From the NCBI GenBank assembly GCA_947628245.1, contig CANQZH010000006.1, forward strand, positions 1 to 19,561: 19,561 bases of DNA, given 5' to 3'. The notes under the pieces are model-generated. The model was not told the DNA's origin. It searched no databases and was given only the letters and a program-made list of their open reading frames with translations. Origin of the DNA: an uncultured Bacilli bacterium. GTDB taxonomy: Bacteria > Bacillota_I > Bacilli_A > RF39 > UBA660. Below are positions 12,772 to 19,561 of the stretch, one piece after another; the first letter of the stretch is position 1; each line of letters opens with the position of its first letter. Made by a program: the position numbers and the translations under genes.

Positions 12772-15231
12772 TTATAATTTAAAATCATCTAAGTTAAATT
12801 CTTGTTGTTCACTTTTTTCTTCTTTTAAAGTAATTTTTTCTAATTCATATTTAGCATCAATATAATCTATTTTTTTCTTACTCATTAGACTACCAGTAGA
12901 TTTATCATCCATTATTGGAATATCAGTTGCTTTTAATTCTTTCGCAATACTATCAATACTAATTATTAAAGTTTTAGCAAGAATAACGCATCTTATCTCA
13001 TAAGGATTAGATTTAACTTTTTTAATTAAACTATTACCTTTTTTAGCTCTTCCAGTCTCACTAAAATCTGAAGATTTTACTCTTTTAGCTGTATTTTGAT
13101 TAGTAATTATGACAGCATAATCAAATTCATCATAACTATTTAAGGAAACTATTTCATCATCTTTTAGGTTCATTGCTTTTACCCCTGAACCTCTTACCCC
13201 AACTAAAGGAACTTCAACTTTAGAAAAGCTTGTATAATAACCATTTTTACTTGTCAATAAAATATTTTGTTTACAAATAAGAGCATTAACGACTTCATCT
13301 TCTTCTTTTAATTTCATTGCAACCATTGCTTTAGAAATTCTTGTAGCAAAGTAATCAGCCATTTTGCTTCTTTTAATCATTCCTTTTTTAGTTACTAAAA
13401 CAATTTCTTTATCTTCTTCATAAATACAGGATGATATAACTTTTTCATTTTGGCTTAACATAACTATATTATTGACGTGTTTACCTAAATCTTTCCATTT
13501 AGCTTCAGGTATTTTATGAACTGGCAAGAATAAATAATTACCTAAGTTAGTAAAGACTAAAATATTATCTTGAGTTGTAACATCATAAAGATTTTTAATA
13601 TAATCACCAGGTTTCATAGTTGGTTCTTCATTATTTGCAGCATAGCTTTTACTACTAACTCTTTTAATATAACCTTCATTGGTAACAACTACTACTACTT
13701 TTTCTTTAGGAATCATACTTTTCATATCAATTTTTATTTCAGTTATTTCATCTTTAATTATTGTTCTTCTTGGATTACCATATTCTTTTTTAATCATTTT
13801 TAATTCTTGTTTCATCACGTGTTTTAAAGCTTCTTCATTATTTAATATTTGTTCCCAAATATACATATCTTTCTTTAATTTTTCCATTTCTTCAGTAATA
13901 TCTACAATATCAGTATTAGTTAAGCGATACAATTGTAATTCAACAATAGCTTTAGCTTGTTCATATGTAAAATCATACTCTTTACATAAATTATCAATAG
14001 CATCAGTTTTATTTTTACTAGCCCGAATAGTTTTAATTACTTCATCTAAAATACTAATGGCTTTCATTAAACCTTCTAAAATATGAAATCTTTTCTTCGC
14101 GTGTTCTAAATCAAATTTTGTTCTTCTTAATACAACTTCTTTTTGATGAGCAATGAAAGCATCTAAAATATCTAATATACCTACTAATTTAGGGCGACGA
14201 TTAACAATGGCTACCATATTAAAATTATAGTTAATTTGTAAATCGGTATTTTTAAGTAAATAATTTAAAATAACCTCAGCATTAGCATCTTTTTTTAAAT
14301 CAATGACAATACGAGCTAGATTATTCGCATCTGATTCATCTATAACATCGTTAATACCTTCAATTTTTTTATCAATTTTAATATCGATAATCTTTTTTAG
14401 TAATTGTTCTTTTAAAACATCATAAGGAATAGATTCAATAATAATTTGTTTTTTAGAACCATTACTTACAATTTCAGTTTTAGCTTTTAAAATTACTTTA
14501 CCTTTACCTTTAGTATAAGCTTCTAAAAGTCCTTCTTTTCCTTCTATTACTCCCCCAGTTGGAAAATCTGGTCCAGGCATTATCTCCATAATTGTTTCTA
14601 AACGACAATTAGGACTTTCAATACGTTTAATTGTAGCATCAATTACTTCGCTTAAATTATGAGTTGGAATATTGGTTGCATAACCAGCCGATATACCTGT
14701 TGAACCATTAACTAAAAGATTAGGAAAAGCAGCTGGTAAAACCGTAGGTTCTAATTCCGTATCATCAAAGTTATAAGTCATTTCAACCGTATTTTTAGGA
14801 ATTGTTTTTAACATTTCTTCGGCAATTTTAGATAGTCTTGCTTCTGTATAACGCATTGCAGCTGGACCATCACCATCAATTGAACCATTATTCCCGTGAA
14901 TATCAATTAAAGTTTCCCTCATTTTCCATTTTTGAGACATATGAATTAAAGCCCCATATATCGAAGAGTCCCCGTGAGGATGGAAATTACCCATTATATC
15001 ACCGACAGCTTTAGCACTTTTTCGATATGGTTTGTCGTGAGTAAAATGAGAGATAAACATCGCATATAAAATTCTTCTTTGAACTGGTTTTAGTCCATCT
15101 CTTACATCAGGTAAGGCTCTTTCTTGAATAATTTCTTTAGAATAACGGCCAAAACCAACTTCCATTAATTCTTCTAAACTATATTCAAATATTTTTTCAA
15201 CAATTGTTTTTTCATTATTTTTCTTAGCCAT
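12772..15231 (-). CDS. parC: DNA topoisomerase IV subunit A
   Basis: The 819-residue DNA cleavage/religation subunit of topoisomerase IV, which decatenates chromosomes with ParE. The winged-helix core has GDIMGNFHPHGDSS (77-90) and the active-site Tyr128 in AAMRYTEARL; a beta-pinwheel C-terminal domain with GVRGSGVKAM follows. I call it ParC rather than GyrA because it directly follows a ParE-like gene and ends in the shorter, GyrA-box-poor tail. The ATG at 15231 follows AGGAAGTG, 4 nt after the parE stop. In the quinolone region Ser89 (S80 in E. coli ParC) is kept, but Gly93 (codon GGG) replaces the acidic residue at E84. The terminator after it doubles as the ylbD leader. Confidence 0.95.
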   Translation of the reverse strand: MAKKNNEKTIVEKIFEYSLEELMEVGFGRYSKEIIQERALPDVRDGLKPVQRRILYAMFISHFTHDKPYRKSAKAVGDIMGNFHPHGDSSIYGALIHMSQKWKMRETLIDIHGNNGSIDGDGPAAMRYTEARLSKIAEEMLKTIPKNTVEMTYNFDDTELEPTVLPAAFPNLLVNGSTGISAGYATNIPTHNLSEVIDATIKRIESPNCRLETIMEIMPGPDFPTGGVIEGKEGLLEAYTKGKGKVILKAKTEIVSNGSKKQIIIESIPYDVLKEQLLKKIIDIKIDKKIEGINDVIDESDANNLARIVIDLKKDANAEVILNYLLKNTDLQINYNFNMVAIVNRRPKLVGILDILDAFIAHQKEVVLRRTKFDLEHAKKRFHILEGLMKAISILDEVIKTIRASKNKTDAIDNLCKEYDFTYEQAKAIVELQLYRLTNTDIVDITEEMEKLKKDMYIWEQILNNEEALKHVMKQELKMIKKEYGNPRRTIIKDEITEIKIDMKSMIPKEKVVVVVTNEGYIKRVSSKSYAANNEEPTMKPGDYIKNLYDVTTQDNILVFTNLGNYLFLPVHKIPEAKWKDLGKHVNNIVMLSQNEKVISSCIYEEDKEIVLVTKKGMIKRSKMADYFATRISKAMVAMKLKEEDEVVNALICKQNILLTSKNGYYTSFSKVEVPLVGVRGSGVKAMNLKDDEIVSLNSYDEFDYAVIITNQNTAKRVKSSDFSETGRAKKGNSLIKKVKSNPYEIRCVILAKTLIISIDSIAKELKATDIPIMDDKSTGSLMSKKKIDYIDAKYELEKITLKEEKSEQQEFNLDDFKL

Positions 15232-15235
15232 ATCA

Positions 15236-17140
15236 TCACTTCCTAAAATCATCTTCTAAAGTAAAATCAACATTTTCATTAATCCATTCTTTTCTTGGAG
15301 CAACTTCATCACCCATTAAAACGTGAATTCTTTTCTCAGCAATTGCCGCATCATTTAAAGTAACTCTTAGTAACCGGCGATTTAAAGGATTCATTGTTGT
15401 TTCATATAATTCATCAGCATCCATTTCACCTAAACCTTTAAATCTTTGAATTTTTAAAGGAGCTTTAGCTTCTTTTCTTTTTTCTTCTAATTCTTCATCA
15501 TCAGCTATATAAATTTTACCTTTGCTAGTTTCAACTGAATATAATGGTGGAGTTGCTACATAAAGCATTCCTTGTTCAATTAAAGGTCTCATAAAACGAT
15601 AGAAAAAAGTTATTAGTAAAATTTGAATATGAGAACCATCAACATCAGCATCAGTCATTATAATAACTTTTCCAAAATTACTTTCATGGTAATCAAAGTC
15701 GGGACCAAGTCCGGCTCCAATAGCATATTCAATTTGTCTTAATTCGGCATTGGCTTCAATATCTTTAGCAGATGCTTTTTCACAATTTAAGACTTTACCT
15801 CTTAAAGGTAAAATTGCTTGAGTTTCTCTATTACGATTTGATTTAGCACTTCCACCTGCACTATCACCTTCCACTAAAAACAATTCATTTAAAGCATAAT
15901 TTTTGCCGGTAGCTTTAGCAAATTTCTCACTTAAAATTCGTTCTTTATTATTCTTACCAGTTCCTTTTCTTACTTGTTCTCTTGCTTTTCTTGCCGCTTC
16001 TCTTGCTAATTTACTTTTAGCTGCTTTATCTAAAATACTTAAGGCAACTTCTTTATTTTCTTCTAAAAAGAATTTTAAATTTTCATAAGTTATACTTTCC
16101 ACAGCATTTCTAGCTTCAGGTGTTCCTAATTTTCCTTTAGTTTGACCTTCAAATTGTAATAAGTTTTCTGGAATTCTAACGGATATAATCGCACTTAATC
16201 CTTCTCTAACATCAGATCCATCTAAACTTCCTTTTAAAACATTATTATTTTTAGCATAATCATTAAAAGCTTTAGTTAAACCAGTTTTAAAACCAACTTC
16301 GTGTGTTCCTCCATCAGCAGTTTTAACATTGTTAACAAAAGAAATGATTTGTTCATTATATGAATCAGTATATTGCATAGCAATTTCTACTTCAATATCA
16401 TTTTTCGTATTTTTAAAGTTAATAACATTATGTAAAGGATTTTTATTTTCATTAATATATTCAACAAAAGAATTAATTCCTTTTTCATAATGATATTTAG
16501 CATTTAAATTATCTTCTTCATCAATTATTTCAATTGTTACATTAGATAGTAAAAAGGCACTTTCTTGCATTCTTTCACTTATCGTTGTAAAAGAAAAATT
16601 ACAATTTTTAAAAATTTCTTTATCAGGTAAAAAATTAACAATTGTTCCCGTTTTTTTAGATTCACCAATTGTTTTTAGAGGACTTGCTACTTCTCCTCCA
16701 TTTTTAAATTTAATTTGACTAATTTTTCCTTCACGATAGATTGTAACTTCCATTTTAGTTGATAAGGCATTAACAACTGAACCACCAACTCCGTGAAGTC
16801 CACCAGATACTTTATAACCTGAATTTTCAAATTTACCACCTGCGTGTAATACCGTATAAATAACTTCTGGGGTACTTTTGCCACTTTCGTGCATACCAAT
16901 AGGAACACCGCGACCATTATCAGCAACTGTAATTGAACCATCTTTTTGTAAAATTATTTTAATATAATCACCATAGCCATTAATTATTTCATCAATAGCA
17001 TTATCAACAATTTCCCATACTAAATGATGCATTCCTCTTTTATCAGTAGAACCAATATACATTCCAGGACGTTTTCTAACAGCTTCTAAACCTTCTAAGA
17101 TTTTTATTGATTTCTCGTCGTATGTATTTTTATTTGCCAT
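15236..17140 (-). CDS. parE: DNA topoisomerase IV subunit B
   Basis: The 634-residue ATPase subunit of topoisomerase IV. It has the GHKL ATPase fold (EAVRKRPGMYIGS, VDNAIDE, ADNGRGVPIG, GGLHGVGGSVVNALS), a transducer domain, and a Toprim domain with EGDSAGGSAK and metal-binding DADVDGSH, then QRFKGLGEMDADELYETTM near the end. The length and the order parE-parC fit topoisomerase IV of Firmicutes more than GyrB, though the distinction rests on context. I use the ATG at 17140 (MANKNTYDEK) because GGTGAAAG is just upstream; the open frame extends to 17185 but that part holds the promoter. It ends in TGA with parC starting 4 nt later, a typical coupled pair. Confidence 0.93.
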   Translation of the reverse strand: MANKNTYDEKSIKILEGLEAVRKRPGMYIGSTDKRGMHHLVWEIVDNAIDEIINGYGDYIKIILQKDGSITVADNGRGVPIGMHESGKSTPEVIYTVLHAGGKFENSGYKVSGGLHGVGGSVVNALSTKMEVTIYREGKISQIKFKNGGEVASPLKTIGESKKTGTIVNFLPDKEIFKNCNFSFTTISERMQESAFLLSNVTIEIIDEEDNLNAKYHYEKGINSFVEYINENKNPLHNVINFKNTKNDIEVEIAMQYTDSYNEQIISFVNNVKTADGGTHEVGFKTGLTKAFNDYAKNNNVLKGSLDGSDVREGLSAIISVRIPENLLQFEGQTKGKLGTPEARNAVESITYENLKFFLEENKEVALSILDKAAKSKLAREAARKAREQVRKGTGKNNKERILSEKFAKATGKNYALNELFLVEGDSAGGSAKSNRNRETQAILPLRGKVLNCEKASAKDIEANAELRQIEYAIGAGLGPDFDYHESNFGKVIIMTDADVDGSHIQILLITFFYRFMRPLIEQGMLYVATPPLYSVETSKGKIYIADDEELEEKRKEAKAPLKIQRFKGLGEMDADELYETTMNPLNRRLLRVTLNDAAIAEKRIHVLMGDEVAPRKEWINENVDFTLEDDFRK

Positions 17141-17157
17141 AACTTTCACCATAAAAT

Positions 17158-17185
17158 AGTATAACATAAATTTTTTTAGTAACAA
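17158..17185 (-). promoter_or_regulatory. Promoter of parE-parC
   Basis: TTGTTA (17180-17185), a 16-nt spacer and TATACT (17158-17163) on the complement, about 17 nt before the parE ATG. Confidence 0.6.
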
Positions 17186-17187
17186 AA

Positions 17188-17215
17188 TAAGTTGACAACT
17201 TAAGGTGTCAACTTA
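17188..17215 (-). terminator. Hairpin terminator after the LytTR regulator
   Basis: A perfect 10-bp stem, TAAGTTGACA with TGTCAACTTA on either strand, 8-nt loop, followed by a weak T-rich stretch (TTTTG). The stem includes the stop codon of the regulator gene. Confidence 0.6.
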
Positions 17216-17920
17216 CTCACTTTTATTTTTACGATATTTTTTCGATAATAGATTAACTTTATCACCAGTATCTAAAACGAAATAACCATCTTTATAATTA
17301 TATTCCATAATATGTTCTTTATTAGCAAGACAACTTCGATGAGTTTTAATAAATCTACTATCTAACTTTTCTTCAATTTCATTTAAAGTTCCAATAATTT
17401 TAAATTCAATATTTTTCGTATAAATTATTAATTTACGATCTTCTTTATCTCTTGTGATATATAAAATATTTTTTAAATAAATTTCTAAATCAGCATTTCG
17501 ACCATTAATTTTTAACATCTTTTTATCAAATTTTTGATTATAAATGGTTTGTAAATCTTTTTCTAAACGATTATCCATATCGTGAAATTTTTCAATAAAA
17601 TCAAAAACATCTAATACTTGCCGATGAACACTTTCAAACATTTTGTCGTGACAAGTTACAAAGATAATTTCACTATCCCAATCATTTTTTCTAATCTTTT
17701 CAGCAATTTCAATACCACTTATACTATTTTTTAATTCAATATCCATTATATATATTTTTCGATAATCATCATTATTAATTTCGATATCTAATTCTTTATT
17801 ATATTTTTCAAAATATTTAGTATTTATATCAATATCGTTTGTAAATGATAGTTTTCTTAAAATTTTTTTAATTTGTTCTTGAATATTTTTTTCATCTTCG
17901 ACTACAACTATATGTGGCAT
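17213..17920 (-). CDS. LytTR-type response regulator, orphan
   Basis: A 235-residue response regulator of the AgrA/LytR kind. The receiver domain has acidic Glu8/Asp9, the phosphoacceptor Asp60 (IYIMDIEL), Thr89 in FVTCHD and Lys111 in FDFIEK. The LytTR DNA-binding domain covers about 135-232, with FIKTHRSCLANKEHI (190-204) as its signature. Such regulators control surface, competence, bacteriocin or lysis genes. No histidine kinase gene is next to it, so its partner is elsewhere or absent. The ATG at 17920 follows TAGGAGTG. It lies behind a holin-like gene, a pairing reminiscent of LytR-controlled lrgAB, but with an unrelated holin family and no proven link. Confidence 0.9.
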   Translation of the reverse strand: MPHIVVVEDEKNIQEQIKKILRKLSFTNDIDINTKYFEKYNKELDIEINNDDYRKIYIMDIELKNSISGIEIAEKIRKNDWDSEIIFVTCHDKMFESVHRQVLDVFDFIEKFHDMDNRLEKDLQTIYNQKFDKKMLKINGRNADLEIYLKNILYITRDKEDRKLIIYTKNIEFKIIGTLNEIEEKLDSRFIKTHRSCLANKEHIMEYNYKDGYFVLDTGDKVNLLSKKYRKNKSE

Positions 17921-17943
17921 TTTTAATCACTCCTACCCAATAC

Positions 17944-17971
17944 ATTATCGCTCTAAATTTCAAAAAGTCAA
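17944..17971 (-). promoter_or_regulatory. Promoter of the LytTR regulator
   Basis: TTGACT (17966-17971), a 16-nt spacer and GATAAT (17944-17949) on the complement. The -35 overlaps the last codon of the holin-like gene. Confidence 0.55.
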
Positions 17972-18213
17972 TCTTTCATTTTAGTTAAATCAGCAATTCC
18001 TCCTGCACTCATTGTGGCACTTAAACACAAAACTAGGGAATTTAATAAATTAGTTTCAACTTTAAAAAAATAACAAATAAAGCCACTTATTAGACCAATA
18101 AAAACATTTTGTAAAGGGATATATTTATTAGGAATTTTTGTCCATTTTAGTTTATTAAAAGCTCCCAAAATATAAGTGATTAAACTAATAATAACTAGAT
18201 AAGTGATTTGCAT
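17968..18213 (-). CDS. Phi105-type holin-like membrane protein
   Basis: An 81-residue protein with three hydrophobic stretches (about 3-18, 35-51 and 57-72). The pattern IPNKYIPLQNVFIGLISGFI followed by LSATMSAGGIADLTKMK is typical of the phage holin 5_2 (Phi105) family. In phages such proteins permeabilise the membrane to release endolysin; the family is also common as a lone chromosomal gene in Firmicutes, where the role is unclear. No other phage gene is in the window, so I do not infer a prophage. The ATG at 18213 follows AAGAAGGAT. The LytTR regulator begins about 48 nt downstream, on the same strand and with its own promoter. A cell-lysis or envelope-stress link is plausible but unproven. 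Confidence 0.8.
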   Translation of the reverse strand: MQITYLVIISLITYILGAFNKLKWTKIPNKYIPLQNVFIGLISGFICYFFKVETNLLNSLVLCLSATMSAGGIADLTKMKD

Positions 18214-18331
18214 TTAAATCCTTCTTTCTGTTATAAAATATGAATTTTTAAAAAAATTGTTTATAGTAGATGACTATTATTAGACATTTGTAGGCACTTT
18301 TACTTGACAATTTTTATTATTTAAAAAAAAT

Positions 18332-18351
18332 ATATGATATAATATTCATAT
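18332..18351 (+). promoter_or_regulatory. Extended -10 within a small palindrome
   Basis: TGATATAAT (18335-18343) is an extended -10 for the small tail-anchored gene. It sits inside the inverted repeat ATATGA (18332-18337) and TCATAT (18346-18351), a possible operator. A TTGACA at 18304-18309 is 28 nt from the -10, too far to act with it. Confidence 0.5.
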
Positions 18352-18372
18352 ATTTGAAAGGGGCTATGCATT

Positions 18373-18576
18373 GTGAAAACAAGAAATAATGAGCAAGAAG
18401 TACAAAATAATGATCAAGAAATTATTGATCAAAAAAATGAGGCAATTCAAGATTATGAGTCAGAAATTACGGAAGTTAAAAGAAGAATTAAAGTTAAAGA
18501 TGTCATTATTATTGTTGAAATTATCGTTATTGCTATTTTAGTTTTATCTGGGGTTGCTGTATTTATTTGGATGTAA
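18373..18576 (+). CDS. Small tail-anchored coiled-coil protein
   Basis: A 67-residue protein: residues 1-41 are highly charged and Glu/Gln/Lys-rich (EVQNNDQEIIDQKNEAIQ), with helical or coiled-coil character, and residues 43-66 form a single hydrophobic helix ending in VFIWM. This gives a C-terminal tail anchor with the charged part in the cytoplasm. I recognise no family. The GTG start at 18373 follows GAAAGGGG at about 9-nt spacing; an ATG at 18367 is out of frame. It has an upstream extended -10 and a terminator right after the stop, so it is a single-gene unit. A role in organising other proteins at the membrane is possible, not shown. Confidence 0.75.
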   Translation: MKTRNNEQEVQNNDQEIIDQKNEAIQDYESEITEVKRRIKVKDVIIIVEIIVIAILVLSGVAVFIWM

Positions 18577-18577
18577 A

Positions 18578-18605
18578 AAAAGGTTTTCAAGGCGAAAATC
18601 TTTTT
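18578..18605. terminator. Bidirectional intrinsic terminator
   Basis: AGGTTTTC and GAAAATCT form an 8-bp stem with one G-T pair across a 4-5 nt loop; T runs follow on the + strand (18601-18605) and A runs precede it. It lies between two converging genes and can stop both. Confidence 0.75.
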
Positions 18606-18960
18606 AAATCCATTTAGCTATAGTTATTTTTCTAGTTGTATTAAATAAATAATTATCAAAAATATTTAAGATATTTTGAACAATGGCTCTTAAAATATCA
18701 CTACAAGTCTTCTTAATTTTGATATTTAAGATTTCACTTTTCATTTCTTTACGAAATAAGTAATCTTCAGTATATCTATTTAAGACATAATCAATATCTT
18801 TTACCATTGTTATATCTTGATTGTTGGTTAAATCAGCTTTAAAAATAAAATCACGATAAATAGTTATTAATTTGTCGGTAATTATATCATCACCATTATA
18901 TTTAAAATTAATTATACGATTAAAGTTTGGACAATAATTTAAGACTTCTTTGTTATTCAT
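18604..18960 (-). CDS. Hypothetical 118-aa soluble protein
   Basis: I do not recognise a family. The product is helical-looking, with no signal peptide or membrane helix; it has three cysteines (one in LNYCPNF, one in KKTCSDI is clear) and a C-terminal stretch ILRAIVQNILNIFDNYLF that could form an amphipathic helix. I use the ATG at 18960 (MNNKEVLNYC), preceded by GAAGGTAGAG; the open frame extends to 18996 but that part contains the promoter -10 region. A promoter with TTGCAA and TATTAT lies upstream, divergent from the VanY-like gene. Base composition matches the neighbours. Confidence 0.7.
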   Translation of the reverse strand: MNNKEVLNYCPNFNRIINFKYNGDDIITDKLITIYRDFIFKADLTNNQDITMVKDIDYVLNRYTEDYLFRKEMKSEILNIKIKKTCSDILRAIVQNILNIFDNYLFNTTRKITIAKWI

Positions 18961-18987
18961 TTCTCTACCTTCTTCTATCTTAATAAA

Positions 18988-19016
18988 ATAATACAATATT
19001 CGACAAAAAGTTGCAA
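18988..19016 (-). promoter_or_regulatory. Promoter of the 118-aa protein gene
   Basis: TTGCAA (19011-19016), a 17-nt spacer and TATTAT (18988-18993) on the complement. Confidence 0.55.
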
Positions 19017-19046
19017 GGTAAATTTTAAAAGAAAGGATGATTTTTT

Positions 19047-19561
19047 ATGGCTACAGTTAAAAAGAAAAAATTAAAACTTAAAAAAAGTGCTTATAAATTA
19101 ATTGGAATATTTATTTTTTTAATTATTGCTTTAATTGTTGGTTTAAAATTTTATAATGATTATAAGTATAAACAAACTTATGAATATAAATTAACAAATA
19201 TGGGATATTCTATAGATGATGCAACTTTAATAATTGATAAAGTTAGTGATGAGACAGTTAATTATATTTTAAGTAATGATAAAAATGATTTAATTATTGA
19301 TTTTATTAAGGAAAAATATTTTATTGAAAGTCATTTAAATGATTATTTAGAATTTTATAAAAAACAAGAAGATGAAGAATTAAAAGATATTGTAGCTTTA
19401 ATAAATACTAAGGCTAATAATAAATGGTATGAAGTTACTTTTGATACGGATATTAGTTTAAATGAACGGATGTTAGTTAATAAATTTTATATGTTAAATA
19501 AAGATTATAAACCTACTAATTTAAAAAATATTTCTTTAGATTATTCTTATGGTAATGAAGG
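19047..19561 (+). CDS. VanY-like D,D-carboxypeptidase (M15), N-terminal part
   Basis: Cut by the right edge after about 171 residues; I translated it by hand. A basic N-terminus (KKKKLKLKK) precedes one membrane helix (about 18-38), so the protein is anchored with the rest outside. A helical region follows, then VTFDTDISLNERMLVNKFYM and LNKDYKPTNL, the lead-in that in VanY/DacY-type M15 peptidases precedes the zinc-binding HxxG...H domain, which would lie beyond the window. Such enzymes trim the terminal D-Ala of peptidoglycan stem peptides. The ATG at 19047 follows AAAGGATG at about 9-nt spacing. The catalytic residues are not visible, so the call rests on the lead-in motif. Confidence 0.7.
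   Translation, partial: MATVKKKKLKLKKSAYKLIGIFIFLIIALIVGLKFYNDYKYKQTYEYKLTNMGYSIDDATLIIDKVSDETVNYILSNDKNDLIIDFIKEKYFIESHLNDYLEFYKKQEDEELKDIVALINTKANNKWYEVTFDTDISLNERMLVNKFYMLNKDYKPTNLKNISLDYSYGNE

Noticed and set aside
13570..14086. + strand frames opposite parC
   Set aside because: Phe/Ile/Ser-rich shadows of the parC codons; no initiation signals.
16687..16941. 84-codon - strand frame inside parE
   Set aside because: A +1 shadow of the GHKL ATPase region, without its own start signals.
17968..18213. Prophage inferred from the holin-like gene
   Set aside because: No other phage gene, integrase or attachment repeat is present; this holin family is common as a lone chromosomal gene.
18304..18343. 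TTGACA and TATAAT as one promoter with a poly-A tract between them
   Set aside because: The spacer is 28 nt, too long even after plausible slippage; the extended -10 alone is a better explanation.
1..19561. Mycoplasma-type genetic code (TGA as Trp)
   Set aside because: Several genes end at TGA at the right place, and conserved Trp residues use TGG, so the standard bacterial code fits.

Overview
The window is about 25-30% GC, uses TGA as a stop codon (for example the WG-repeat gene, parE and the holin-like gene) and reads Trp from TGG. It carries Firmicutes marker families: YlbD/YlbE, YlmC/YmxH, a parE-parC pair, a YtgP-type flippase, a SipW-type signal peptide and a Phi105-type holin-like protein. 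This points to an AT-rich, standard-code member of the Bacilli, of the uncultured gut RF39/Erysipelotrichales kind, rather than a Mycoplasma. That placement is an inference from content; no rRNA is present.

Layout. 1-1391 (-): a small unknown gene translationally coupled to thrS, which runs off the left edge and lacks the TGS domain. 1588-3150 (-): surface protein A (520 aa, SipW/TasA-type N-terminus, C-type-lectin-like C-terminus), with an 11-nt G tract between its -35 and -10 elements. 3243-3353 (-): a 36-aa basic micro-protein. 3429-4616 (+): an HI0933/BaiN-type flavoprotein, followed by a candidate small RNA with its own consensus promoter and terminator. 4820-9105 (-): an envelope operon of MurJ/YtgP-like flippase, sugar-transfer-type ATP-grasp and degenerate WG-repeat protein. 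9155-10368 (-): YlmC, a VirB2-like two-helix membrane protein and an unknown protein. 10492-11922 (-): surface protein B, a paralogue of A in its C-terminal half, with a 9-nt G tract in its promoter spacer. 12158-17140 (-): parE-parC-ylbD-ylbE, with a terminator that buries the ylbD ribosome binding site. 17213-18213 (-): an orphan LytTR response regulator and a holin-like protein. 18373-19561: a tail-anchored small protein (+), an unknown protein (-), and the start of a VanY-like D,D-carboxypeptidase (+).

The most interesting signal is the pair of surface proteins A and B. They lie about 7 kb apart and share a C-terminal domain. Each has a consensus TTGACA -35 separated from its -10 by a G homopolymer inside an otherwise AT-rich genome, as expected for slipped-strand phase-variable promoters. 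In A the last part of the C-terminal domain (1654-1758) is abruptly 52% GC and only 11% adenine on the coding strand; B shows a milder form of the same. This is the composition expected of a diversity-generating-retroelement variable region, or of an imported cassette. No reverse transcriptase or template repeat is in the window, so this remains a hypothesis. The other candidates are the small RNA after the flavoprotein gene, the terminator/RBS overlap at ylbD, and a glycine at the usual acidic quinolone-bridge position of ParC.

No tRNA, rRNA, CRISPR array, insertion sequence or transposase was seen. No gene-free stretch exceeds 300 bases; the longest, 11923-12157, holds the B promoter, an AT-rich inverted repeat and the ylbE terminator.
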